This document shows positions 1 through 4,515 of a stretch of DNA of 6,085 nt, one piece after another (the stretch's first letter is position 1; each line of letters opens with the position of its first letter). This DNA comes from Flavobacteriales bacterium UBA3431 (GTDB lineage Bacteria > Bacteroidota > Bacteroidia > Flavobacteriales > Schleiferiaceae), in assembly GCA_002381225.1 (NCBI GenBank), contig DFSS01000044.1, positions 12,154-18,238 on the forward strand, written 5' to 3'. The notes beneath the pieces were generated by a model. It had not been told where the DNA came from. It saw only the letters and a list, made by a program, of their open reading frames with translations, and made no database searches. Made by a program: the position numbers and the translations under genes.

Positions 1-6
1 CTCCAT

Positions 7-41
7 CCAAAAGAAATGCCCGACACTTTCGCGCCGGGCAT
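7..41 (-). terminator. Intrinsic terminator of the exbB-exbD operon
   Basis: Read on the minus strand, positions 41 to 16 fold into an 11-bp uninterrupted stem closed by a GAAA tetraloop (a GNRA loop), followed at once by TTCTTTT. Two of the stem pairs are G-U wobbles in the minus-strand RNA and would be A-C mismatches in plus-strand RNA, so the structure is oriented to stop transcription leaving exbD. It lies 25 bp past the exbD stop codon, where the operon should end. The T-tract is interrupted by one C but otherwise good. Confidence 0.9.
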
Positions 42-65
42 ATCACGTATAAACGTTTAAAACGC

Positions 66-551
66 TTAGTAGGTCTTGTACAACTCCTCAGGAGAACCTG
101 CAGGGTTGGTTGAATAGCTAATCTTCAAGGCCTGCGCCTTGCGGAGCTCTTGCTTCAAGTCAGAGATCAAGCCCATCTTCACATCAATGTCTGCCTTAAT
201 GGAGACGGTGAACTTAGGACGCTCAGCCTCGTTGATTTCCTCACGCTTAAGGATTACAAAGGACTGTACATCGCCCACGCTGCCCAACTGGTCGTCCAAC
301 TGGATGCGGGGTTCTGAACCGTAGAGTTCGGTATTGCGGGGAGCTCCCATGTAGATGTACGTCGTCAAATCCTTGCGGTCCAACTTCTGAATCTCTGTGG
401 CTTTGGGCTTCTTCACGCGGACCAACAACGTCACCTCGCGCATGGTTGTCGTGACCATGAAGAAGAAAAGCAGCATGAACACGATATCCGGCAATGAAGC
501 CGTGGATACCGGGGGAGTTTCTTTGGATTTTTTCTTGCGAATCTGTGCCAT
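66..551 (-). CDS. exbD: ExbD/TolR family biopolymer transport protein (second exbD copy)
   Basis: This 161-residue protein is a proton-channel/stator component of an ExbB-ExbD motor, which uses the proton-motive force to energise TonB or a similar partner for outer-membrane work. A short basic cytoplasmic N-terminus (RKKKSK) leads into one membrane helix at about residues 20-37. That helix carries the expected membrane Asp, D22, in SLPDIVFML, matching the essential Asp of ExbD and TolR. The periplasmic domain ends in the usual ExbD fold segment (VSIKAD near 116-121, then an amphipathic helix rich in Lys, Leu and Glu). It is the last gene of the operon. Its ATG shares one base with the TAA of the upstream exbD (TAATG), so translation is probably coupled. 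An AGGAGG at 560-555 sits only 3 nt before the ATG and also encodes the upstream Gly-Gly end, so its role as a ribosome site is uncertain. Transport substrate cannot be told from sequence. Confidence 0.93.
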   Translation of the reverse strand: MAQIRKKKSKETPPVSTASLPDIVFMLLFFFMVTTTMREVTLLVRVKKPKATEIQKLDRKDLTTYIYMGAPRNTELYGSEPRIQLDDQLGSVGDVQSFVILKREEINEAERPKFTVSIKADIDVKMGLISDLKQELRKAQALKISYSTNPAGSPEELYKTY

Positions 552-1123
552 TATCCTCCTACACTTACAGGTTCAGCTTCAGAAATGAATTGGGGATAGA
601 CTTCCGAAATGGCCGTCTGCGCCTCTTCATTCAACAAATCGTATGAGCGTCCGTACTTGCGTTCAGCCAACTCATTGCGCAGTTCAGAATAGGCACCCAA
701 CAACTCGTTGCGAACTTTGACAAACATGTCATAGTTCGTGCCCCGGTCGTTTTGTAGCGAAATAATCGCCTTGGTGGGGTTTTCTGAACTCTTTGGGTCG
801 CGTGCCCCACGGCAATCCTCGCATGAACCATCTCCATTGTTATCAATGAATAGTTTGGCTGCAGCGCGTAGATTCGGGAGCTCCATATATTCCTCCTCGA
901 CCAGCAATTGGTTGTTGGAGTTTACGAGTACCACAAAAATGTTCTTTTCACGGATTTCGTTGTTATCGGGCGGTGGCTCTTCGGACCACGGTGGAAGCTT
1001 CACCATCAAGCCCTTGTCCACGTCCATGGTCGTTGTAACCAGGAAGAAGATCAAGAGCAGGAAGGCGATGTCAGCCATCGACCCTGCATTGATTTCCGGA
1101 ATGGATCGTTTATTTCTAGCCAT
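551..1123 (-). CDS. exbD: ExbD/TolR family biopolymer transport protein with periplasmic CxxC insert (first exbD copy)
   Basis: This 190-residue ExbD has a cytoplasmic N-terminus (MARNKRSIPEINAGSM), one membrane helix at about 17-33 with the essential Asp at D18 (MADIAFLLLIFF), and a periplasmic domain. It is longer than classical ExbD (about 140 residues). The extra length includes residues 94-109, which hold a DNNGDG stretch resembling an EF-hand calcium loop (DxNxDG) followed by C101 and C104 in a CxxC arrangement. The C-terminal third is helical and charged. Two non-identical ExbD proteins encoded in tandem suggest a mixed ExbD pair in one ExbB pore, but this is inference. It starts 12 nt after the stop of the upstream membrane protein gene, with no Shine-Dalgarno sequence in the gap, and its stop overlaps the next exbD start. 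From memory of the family, similar Cys-containing inserts occur in other Bacteroidota ExbD proteins, so this is probably lineage-typical. Confidence 0.93.
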   Translation of the reverse strand: MARNKRSIPEINAGSMADIAFLLLIFFLVTTTMDVDKGLMVKLPPWSEEPPPDNNEIREKNIFVVLVNSNNQLLVEEEYMELPNLRAAAKLFIDNNGDGSCEDCRGARDPKSSENPTKAIISLQNDRGTNYDMFVKVRNELLGAYSELRNELAERKYGRSYDLLNEEAQTAISEVYPQFISEAEPVSVGG

Positions 1124-1135
1124 GAGGCCAAAAGC

Positions 1136-1546
1136 TTATTTACGAATACGAGACAAAGAAGAATACAACACAGCTCCCACTGCCAGGATGAAGCAGATGT
1201 AGAAAGCATTTAAGCCCGTAGACACCCATTTGGTGGTCGACTCATCTACATTTTCATACATGGCGAAATCGGAACCGTCAGCTAGCACATAGCTCAGGAC
1301 AAAAATGCCGAGGAGTGAGCCCACACCAATCGCCGCACTGCGGAGACCTGTGGGATTAATCAGCATTCCATTCACAGAACTAGCTACGGCTAGAAGGGCT
1401 GCGACAACCACGAGCACCACCGTCAAAACAACGGCTGATGTCACCATGCTATCGGACCCTGAGAACCAGATTCCCAAAGTGGGAATCGCGCCTGCCAAAC
1501 CTGCCAGCACGGCGGCTCCCATGGAAATTACCCGCACGTTTTTCAT
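1136..1546 (-). CDS. Uncharacterised four-helix inner-membrane protein in the exb operon
   Basis: I do not recognise a named family. The 136-residue protein is almost wholly membrane-embedded, with four predicted helices at about residues 9-28, 37-58, 70-90 and 110-131. The loops are short; the longest (about 91-108) is acidic and contains YENVDES. The second helix is unusually Val/Ala-rich. The C-terminus is short and basic (SLSRIRK), which suggests it faces the cytoplasm, as does the N-terminus (MKNVR). It lies between exbB (13-nt gap) and exbD (12-nt gap) on the same strand with no promoter or terminator between, so it is co-transcribed with the motor. That position makes an accessory, assembly or regulatory subunit plausible, but no motif proves this. 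The start at 1546 is the first ATG after the exbB stop and gives a standard positive-inside N-terminus. Confidence 0.8.
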   Translation of the reverse strand: MKNVRVISMGAAVLAGLAGAIPTLGIWFSGSDSMVTSAVVLTVVLVVVAALLAVASSVNGMLINPTGLRSAAIGVGSLLGIFVLSYVLADGSDFAMYENVDESTTKWVSTGLNAFYICFILAVGAVLYSSLSRIRK

Positions 1547-1559
1547 ATCTGGCTAGTTT

Positions 1560-2402
1560 TTACTTGTTCTTTTCTTGATACGCAGCAACTATGTCCAAGA
1601 AGGAGATAGAGGCGTCTTCCATTTTGTTGACGATGTTGTCAATCATTGCAATGATCAAGTTGTAGAAAACTTGGAGAATCATCGCGGTGATCAAACCGAA
1701 TACCGTGGTCAAAAGAGCCACCTTGATACCACCGGCAACCAGTGAAGGAGAGATGTCGCCCGCCGCTTCAATCGCGTCAAAGGCGTCAATCATACCGATA
1801 ACCGTACCCATGAAGCCCAACATAGGAGCCAAGGCGATGAACAAAGAGATCCAAGAAACGCCACGCTCAAGTTTGCCGTTCTCAACAGAGCCCACAGAGA
1901 CGATGGCTTTGTCCACCATCTCAATGCCTTCGTTCATTTTATCCAAGCCGTTGTAGAAGATCGATGCTACAGGACCGCGGGTGTTGCGGCAAACCTCTTT
2001 CGCTGCTTCGACGCCGCCGTTGTTCAAGGCTGCTTCAACCTCTTCCAACAACTTGTCGTTGTTGCTCGTGGACATAGCCAAGTAAATGATACGCTCGATG
2101 ACCAAGGCAAGACCCAAGACGAGGGCCAACAATACGAAGGACATAAAGAATGGTCCACCATCGATGAACTGCTTCTTCAACACTTGGGTGAAGCTAGCTT
2201 CTTCTTCAACAGCAGTTTCTTCCGTCACAGCTTGGTCAGCCGCAGCAGTAGAATCGGTAGCAGCCGTGGCGTTGGAGTCTGCAGCAACTGTTTCGTCTGC
2301 AGCAACCGTTTCAGTGGTGGCCGCTTCCGTCGCTTCTTGAGCGAACACATTTGAGCTAAACAATACGCCTGCTACGAGCAACAGGGTGAAAACCTTTTTC
2401 AT
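1560..2402 (-). CDS. exbB: ExbB/TolQ/MotA family proton channel protein
   Basis: This 280-residue protein is the pore-forming subunit of the ExbB-ExbD motor in the inner membrane. A signal peptide (residues 1-21, MKKVF then a hydrophobic core, probable cleavage after VFA) precedes a roughly 50-residue acidic Ala/Thr/Glu/Asp-rich segment (22-70) with a tandem ETVAAD repeat. The conserved core then follows: helix 1 at about 84-107, a cytoplasmic region around 110-180, helix 2 at about 183-206 with the family signature PMLGFMGTVIGMI (193-205), and helix 3 at about 222-254 with the paired threonines T232-T233 that line the pore. The N-terminal extension makes it longer than E. coli ExbB (about 244) and should sit in the periplasm. 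The signal peptide plus acidic extension is, as far as I recall, usual for Bacteroidota ExbB. It is the first gene of a four-gene operon with a clear promoter upstream. Confidence 0.95.
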   Translation of the reverse strand: MKKVFTLLLVAGVLFSSNVFAQEATEAATTETVAADETVAADSNATAATDSTAAADQAVTEETAVEEEASFTQVLKKQFIDGGPFFMSFVLLALVLGLALVIERIIYLAMSTSNNDKLLEEVEAALNNGGVEAAKEVCRNTRGPVASIFYNGLDKMNEGIEMVDKAIVSVGSVENGKLERGVSWISLFIALAPMLGFMGTVIGMIDAFDAIEAAGDISPSLVAGGIKVALLTTVFGLITAMILQVFYNLIIAMIDNIVNKMEDASISFLDIVAAYQEKNK

Positions 2403-2420
2403 GGGTTTTTGGGCGAGGTT

Positions 2421-2437
2421 AGATTAAACAGATTAAA
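2421..2437. repeat. Short direct repeat in the exbB leader
   Basis: The plus strand reads AGATTAAA twice (2421-2428 and 2430-2437), separated by one C, a 9-bp period. It lies downstream of the predicted exbB transcription start and upstream of the ATG, so it is in the 5' leader. It could be a regulator site or simply the AT-rich leader common before Bacteroidota genes. Nothing in the sequence decides between these. Confidence 0.4.
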
Positions 2438-2447
2438 TCAAGAGAGG

Positions 2448-2479
2448 CAAAAGTAGGGGAATTGGACCCACCTCCCAAA
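2448..2479 (-). promoter_or_regulatory. Bacteroidota-type promoter of the exbB operon
   Basis: On the minus strand a TTTG -33 box (2479-2476) is followed after 20 bp by TACTTTTG (2455-2448), a full match to the Bacteroidota -7 consensus TAnnTTTG recognised by the housekeeping sigma factor. Transcription should begin about 4-7 bp downstream, giving a leader of roughly 40 nt before the exbB ATG. This is the best promoter in the window. Confidence 0.88.
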
Positions 2480-2505
2480 GGGGGAATAAAAAGAAATGGT
2501 TAAGT

Positions 2506-3102
2506 CTATTTGTTGACAGCCATTTGAAGGGCATTTGCATCCCAATCTGGGGTGGCATGAATCGCGTCCAAAGCCTCGGAAGGATCCCCGACTACGGTCC
2601 ACAAGTTCCGATGCTCCGGCCGCATGAAGTCTTCCTCAATCATTTTTTCCAGCATCTCCAGCTGAGGGGTGTAAAAACCTTCTTGGTTGACAATAACAAT
2701 AGGCTTCAGGTATTGACCCAAACGCTTCAAGGTGATGGCTTCCAAAAGCTCTTCCAAGGTGCCGCATCCACCGGGCAATGCGATGAGGCCTTCTGTATTG
2801 GCCAAAAGCAATTGCTTGCGTTCGGACATCGTATCGACAAAAATGAAGTCCGAAACCAGCGGGTGATTCATTTCAATGTCTTTAAGAAAGTGCGGCATGA
2901 CCCCATGGGCTGTCCCGCCTCCCTGAATGATGGAGGTAGCCAAATGCCCCATCAGGCCTGTTTTACCTCCCCCGAAGACCAGCTCAGCCCCTTCGTTCAA
3001 AAAAGCGTGGGCCAATCTTTCAGCCCCCTGAAGGTAAACCGGGTTGGTTTTGGCGGATCCAGCGCAATAAACTGTGACCCGTGCGCCGCGAAGATTTCTC
3101 AT
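2506..3102 (-). CDS. LOG family protein (nucleoside 5'-monophosphate phosphoribohydrolase, TIGR00730 type)
   Basis: This 198-residue cytosolic protein belongs to the LOG family, formerly annotated as lysine decarboxylase. Characterised members cleave the N-glycosidic bond of nucleoside 5'-monophosphates, including cytokinin ribotides, releasing base and ribose 5-phosphate. Visible landmarks are a Rossmann-like start (VTVYCAGS, 9-16), the glycine-rich FGGGKTGLMG (43-52), MSERK (92-96) with the catalytic-type Arg R95, and the hallmark PGGCGTLEE (110-118) with E118. The variable second position of the MxxRK motif is Ser here. The length is normal for the dimeric type I LOG group. Its ATG overlaps the TGA of the upstream small gene by 4 nt (ATGA), so translation is likely coupled. 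It ends with TAG, and no intrinsic terminator is visible before the exbB promoter, so some read-through into exbB is possible. The physiological substrate in this organism is unknown. Confidence 0.93.
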   Translation of the reverse strand: MRNLRGARVTVYCAGSAKTNPVYLQGAERLAHAFLNEGAELVFGGGKTGLMGHLATSIIQGGGTAHGVMPHFLKDIEMNHPLVSDFIFVDTMSERKQLLLANTEGLIALPGGCGTLEELLEAITLKRLGQYLKPIVIVNQEGFYTPQLEMLEKMIEEDFMRPEHRNLWTVVGDPSEALDAIHATPDWDANALQMAVNK

Positions 3103-3287
3103 TTGGATGGATTTTGGGCCTGCTTGCGCAAGGCGTCTAGCTCCTGAGCAACCGCTTCCGCCTCCGCTGTTTTAAGATCGGCCGCCGCACGATTGACTTT
3201 AGAAAGATCAAAAGCCTCTTTCAACTTTTGCTTGTAGAGCGCCTCCAGTTTTTCCTCTGGGCTCTTTGATTTTAACCATCCGAACAT
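3099..3287 (-). CDS. Small Lacal_2735/DUF6435-like protein
   Basis: This 62-residue protein starts MFGWLKSKSPEEKLEALY and continues as a charged, helix-forming sequence with NRAAADLKTAEAEAVAQEL in its middle. The opening MFGW(L/F)K, the spaced Lys-Leu-Tyr pattern and the D-LK-AEAE segment match the small flavobacterial family NCBI calls Lacal_2735, which I believe is the same as or close to DUF6435. No function is known. It is probably a soluble coiled or helical hairpin whose Phe/Trp N-terminus could touch the membrane. It starts 9 nt after the DUF4199 stop and overlaps the LOG start by 4 nt, so it belongs to that operon. A TAACTTTG box ending 4 nt before its ATG may also give it its own leaderless transcript. 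Confidence 0.85.
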   Translation of the reverse strand: MFGWLKSKSPEEKLEALYKQKLKEAFDLSKVNRAAADLKTAEAEAVAQELDALRKQAQNPSK

Positions 3288-3291
3288 GCGG

Positions 3292-3299
3292 CAAAGTTA
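3292..3299 (-). promoter_or_regulatory. Possible internal leaderless promoter (-7 box) for the Lacal_2735-like gene
   Basis: TAACTTTG on the minus strand (3299-3292) fully matches TAnnTTTG and overlaps the TAA stop codon of the DUF4199 gene. It ends 4 nt before the ATG at 3287, so transcription would start at or next to the start codon. No good -33 box is present; the nearest candidate is TTC at 3323-3321. This makes it weaker than the exbB promoter. Confidence 0.5.
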
Positions 3300-3767
3300 G
3301 GCGATTGGCTTTCGGTAGAGGAATCCCACCAGTGCATTCGTCACCACCCCGGCGACCAAGGGGAAAAAGGCGGATTGCATCGCATAGCTGCGAAAATTAA
3401 AATAGTCCGTTGCTTCTTCCAGGGTCGCTTGCCCAGCCCCGACTGAAAACGCAATGAAATCCTCAAAAAAACTAGGATTCACATAGGTGAAGAAGAGGTA
3501 TAAGCTTGGAATACTCAAAATGCCAATCATGGCGCCCATGATGGCGCCCAATTTAATTCCTTCCCAATACGTCCACGCTTCGCGCATTTCGGCCCGACGG
3601 TACCTTAAGGCCCAGACCATCATCGCTACGGCCGGAATAAAAAATAAGGAATCGAACCAAAGAAATTGATCTATGTGTTCTCCGTGCAGACCGAGTAGAA
3701 ACTCGATCAGCAACCAGGCAAAGCTGACTAAGGAGAACATGATGGAAAATCGAATGGTTGTAAGCAT
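3297..3767 (-). CDS. DUF4199 family integral membrane protein
   Basis: This 156-residue protein has four predicted membrane helices at about residues 5-27, 37-55, 70-96 and 128-152. The layout fits DUF4199, a Bacteroidota membrane family of unknown function. Family-like features are the ALRYRRAEMREAWTYWEG loop leading into helix 3, helix 3 ending in YLFFTYVNPSFFEDF (a Y-x-NP-x-F/F pattern), and a polar 100-127 stretch before helix 4. Helix 3 is rich in Gly, Ala and Met. It is the first gene of an operon with the Lacal_2735-like and LOG genes and has its own TTTG/TATTTTTG promoter. The assignment rests on pattern memory rather than a profile search. Association with LOG may only be co-transcription of housekeeping genes. 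Confidence 0.82.
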   Translation of the reverse strand: MLTTIRFSIMFSLVSFAWLLIEFLLGLHGEHIDQFLWFDSLFFIPAVAMMVWALRYRRAEMREAWTYWEGIKLGAIMGAMIGILSIPSLYLFFTYVNPSFFEDFIAFSVGAGQATLEEATDYFNFRSYAMQSAFFPLVAGVVTNALVGFLYRKPIA

Positions 3768-3790
3768 TGCAAGGGCAGGTTAAACTGCGT

Positions 3791-3820
3791 CAAAAATACC
3801 GCGAAATGGCACCCATCAAA
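3791..3820 (-). promoter_or_regulatory. Promoter of the DUF4199-Lacal_2735-LOG operon
   Basis: On the minus strand TTTG (3820-3817) is followed after 18 bp by TATTTTTG (3798-3791), a full match to the TAnnTTTG -7 element. The box ends 23 nt before the DUF4199 ATG at 3767, so the leader would be under 20 nt. There is no Shine-Dalgarno sequence in it, as is usual in this phylum. Confidence 0.8.
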
Positions 3821-3837
3821 TAGGGTCATCCCCCTTC

Positions 3838-3853
3838 CCAGCACTTTGGCTGG
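3838..3853. repeat. Inverted repeat between the divergent promoters
   Basis: CCAGC (3838-3842) and GCTGG (3849-3853) form a 5-bp inverted repeat with a 6-bp spacer. The pairing can extend outward with a bulge (CCTT against AGGG). It lies between the DUF4199 promoter and the -7 box of the GyrI-like gene. No T-tract follows on either strand, so it is not an intrinsic terminator. It could be a regulator site shared by both directions, but this is a weak inference. Confidence 0.35.
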
Positions 3854-3883
3854 AGGGTCGATGTAGTCGGTGCGTTCCCGATG

Positions 3884-3891
3884 TACTTTTG
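3884..3891 (+). promoter_or_regulatory. -7 promoter box directly before the GyrI-like gene
   Basis: TACTTTTG (3884-3891) matches TAnnTTTG exactly and is followed by CCCT and then the ATG at 3896. Transcription would start at or next to the A of that ATG, predicting a leaderless mRNA. The box lies inside the N-terminal extension that would result from starting at the ATG at 3881, which argues against that earlier start. I see no TTG/TTTG -33 box at the normal 17-23 bp spacing. Confidence 0.65.
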
Positions 3892-3895
3892 CCCT

Positions 3896-4477
3896 ATGAA
3901 ACGCATTCTACTTTGGATTGTTATCCTTTTGAGCACAGGCACTTCAGGCCTCATGTATTATGTGGGCTTCTTTAACTCTCTTGAGGTAAGACAGGGCCTG
4001 GAAGGAGACTACCTTTTGGGGGGGTATGCGCACACGGGGGCCTACGAAGACATTGGCCCCACGTTCAACCGCGTGAAAGCCACGGCCGATTCTATGGGAT
4101 TCCCCACGGATACATTAATTGGCTGCTATTTTGACGATCCCAATGCTGTTGAAAAAGATAGTTTGCACAGTTTTGTCGGGGTCTTAATTGCCTCGGGGGA
4201 TTGGTCCTACATGGGGAATATTGACCCGGGTTCTTTGGAATTGTTTCCCATCTATGGCGGAGATGCCTTGTACGTGGACTTCCCTTACAAGAATGATCTG
4301 TCCATCATTGCCGGAGCGATTCGTGTCTACCCTTTCCTCACGGAGGAAGCTGAAAAAAGGGGATTTGAAGTAGGCCAAGTGTATGAGATTTACACGGAGC
4401 ACACCATTCGCTATGTTTTTCAATCCTATCCAAAAGCCATTGAAAACTGGGAAGACGAGACCCTGTTCAATGAATAA
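3896..4477 (+). CDS. Membrane-anchored GyrI-like (small-molecule-binding fold) domain protein
   Basis: This 193-residue protein begins MKRILLW and has one hydrophobic segment at about 4-26 with no clear cleavage site, so it is probably a signal anchor. K2 and R3 before the helix predict that the rest is periplasmic. Residues 30-175 look like a GyrI-like domain, the fold of effector-binding regions of BmrR/Rob-type regulators and SOUL proteins. Landmarks are HTGAYEDIGPTF (46-57), YFDDP (78-82), HSFVGVLI (91-98), and VDFPYKNDLSIIAGAIRVYP (127-146) leading to YEIYTE (163-168). There is no DNA-binding domain, so it is not a regulator of the classical kind. An ATG at 3881 is in frame, but the stretch it adds is a promoter box, so 3896 is preferred. 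Rhl-type helicase gene follows after 38 nt on the same strand. Ligand and role are unknown; domain call fairly sure, function not. Confidence 0.82.
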   Translation: MKRILLWIVILLSTGTSGLMYYVGFFNSLEVRQGLEGDYLLGGYAHTGAYEDIGPTFNRVKATADSMGFPTDTLIGCYFDDPNAVEKDSLHSFVGVLIASGDWSYMGNIDPGSLELFPIYGGDALYVDFPYKNDLSIIAGAIRVYPFLTEEAEKRGFEVGQVYEIYTEHTIRYVFQSYPKAIENWEDETLFNE

Positions 4478-4510
4478 TTTATAGGTCCGGAATATTCGGT
4501 CGTACCTTTG
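4478..4510 (+). promoter_or_regulatory. Promoter of rhlE
   Basis: TACCTTTG (4503-4510) matches the TAnnTTTG -7 element. TTTA at 4478-4481, 21 bp upstream and directly after the stop codon of the GyrI-like gene, is a three-of-four match to the -33 box TTTG. The -7 box ends 5 nt before the TTG start at 4516, so the transcript should be leaderless or nearly so. The short gap also allows read-through from the upstream gene. Confidence 0.68.
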
Positions 4511-4515
4511 TTCCC

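Noticed and set aside
555..560. AGGAGG as a strong Shine-Dalgarno site for the second exbD.
   Set aside because: The 3-nt spacing to the ATG is shorter than optimal, the bases encode the Gly-Gly end of the upstream protein, and Bacteroidota rarely rely on such sites. It is kept only as a possibility in the gene entry.
2472..2484. Possible hairpin CTCCC-AAA-GGGGG upstream of exbB.
   Set aside because: It has a very short stem with one imperfect pair and a 3-nt loop, overlaps the -33 box, and is not followed by a proper T-tract in the right orientation.
2524..3147. Open frame of 207 codons on the plus strand, opposite LOG and the small gene.
   Set aside because: It lies antisense to a clear LOG-family gene with all its motifs, has no recognisable domain and no promoter box upstream.
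3881..3895. Earlier in-frame ATG for the GyrI-like gene, adding MYFCP.
   Set aside because: The added codons coincide with an exact TACTTTTG promoter box, and the signal-anchor looks natural from MKRILL at 3896.
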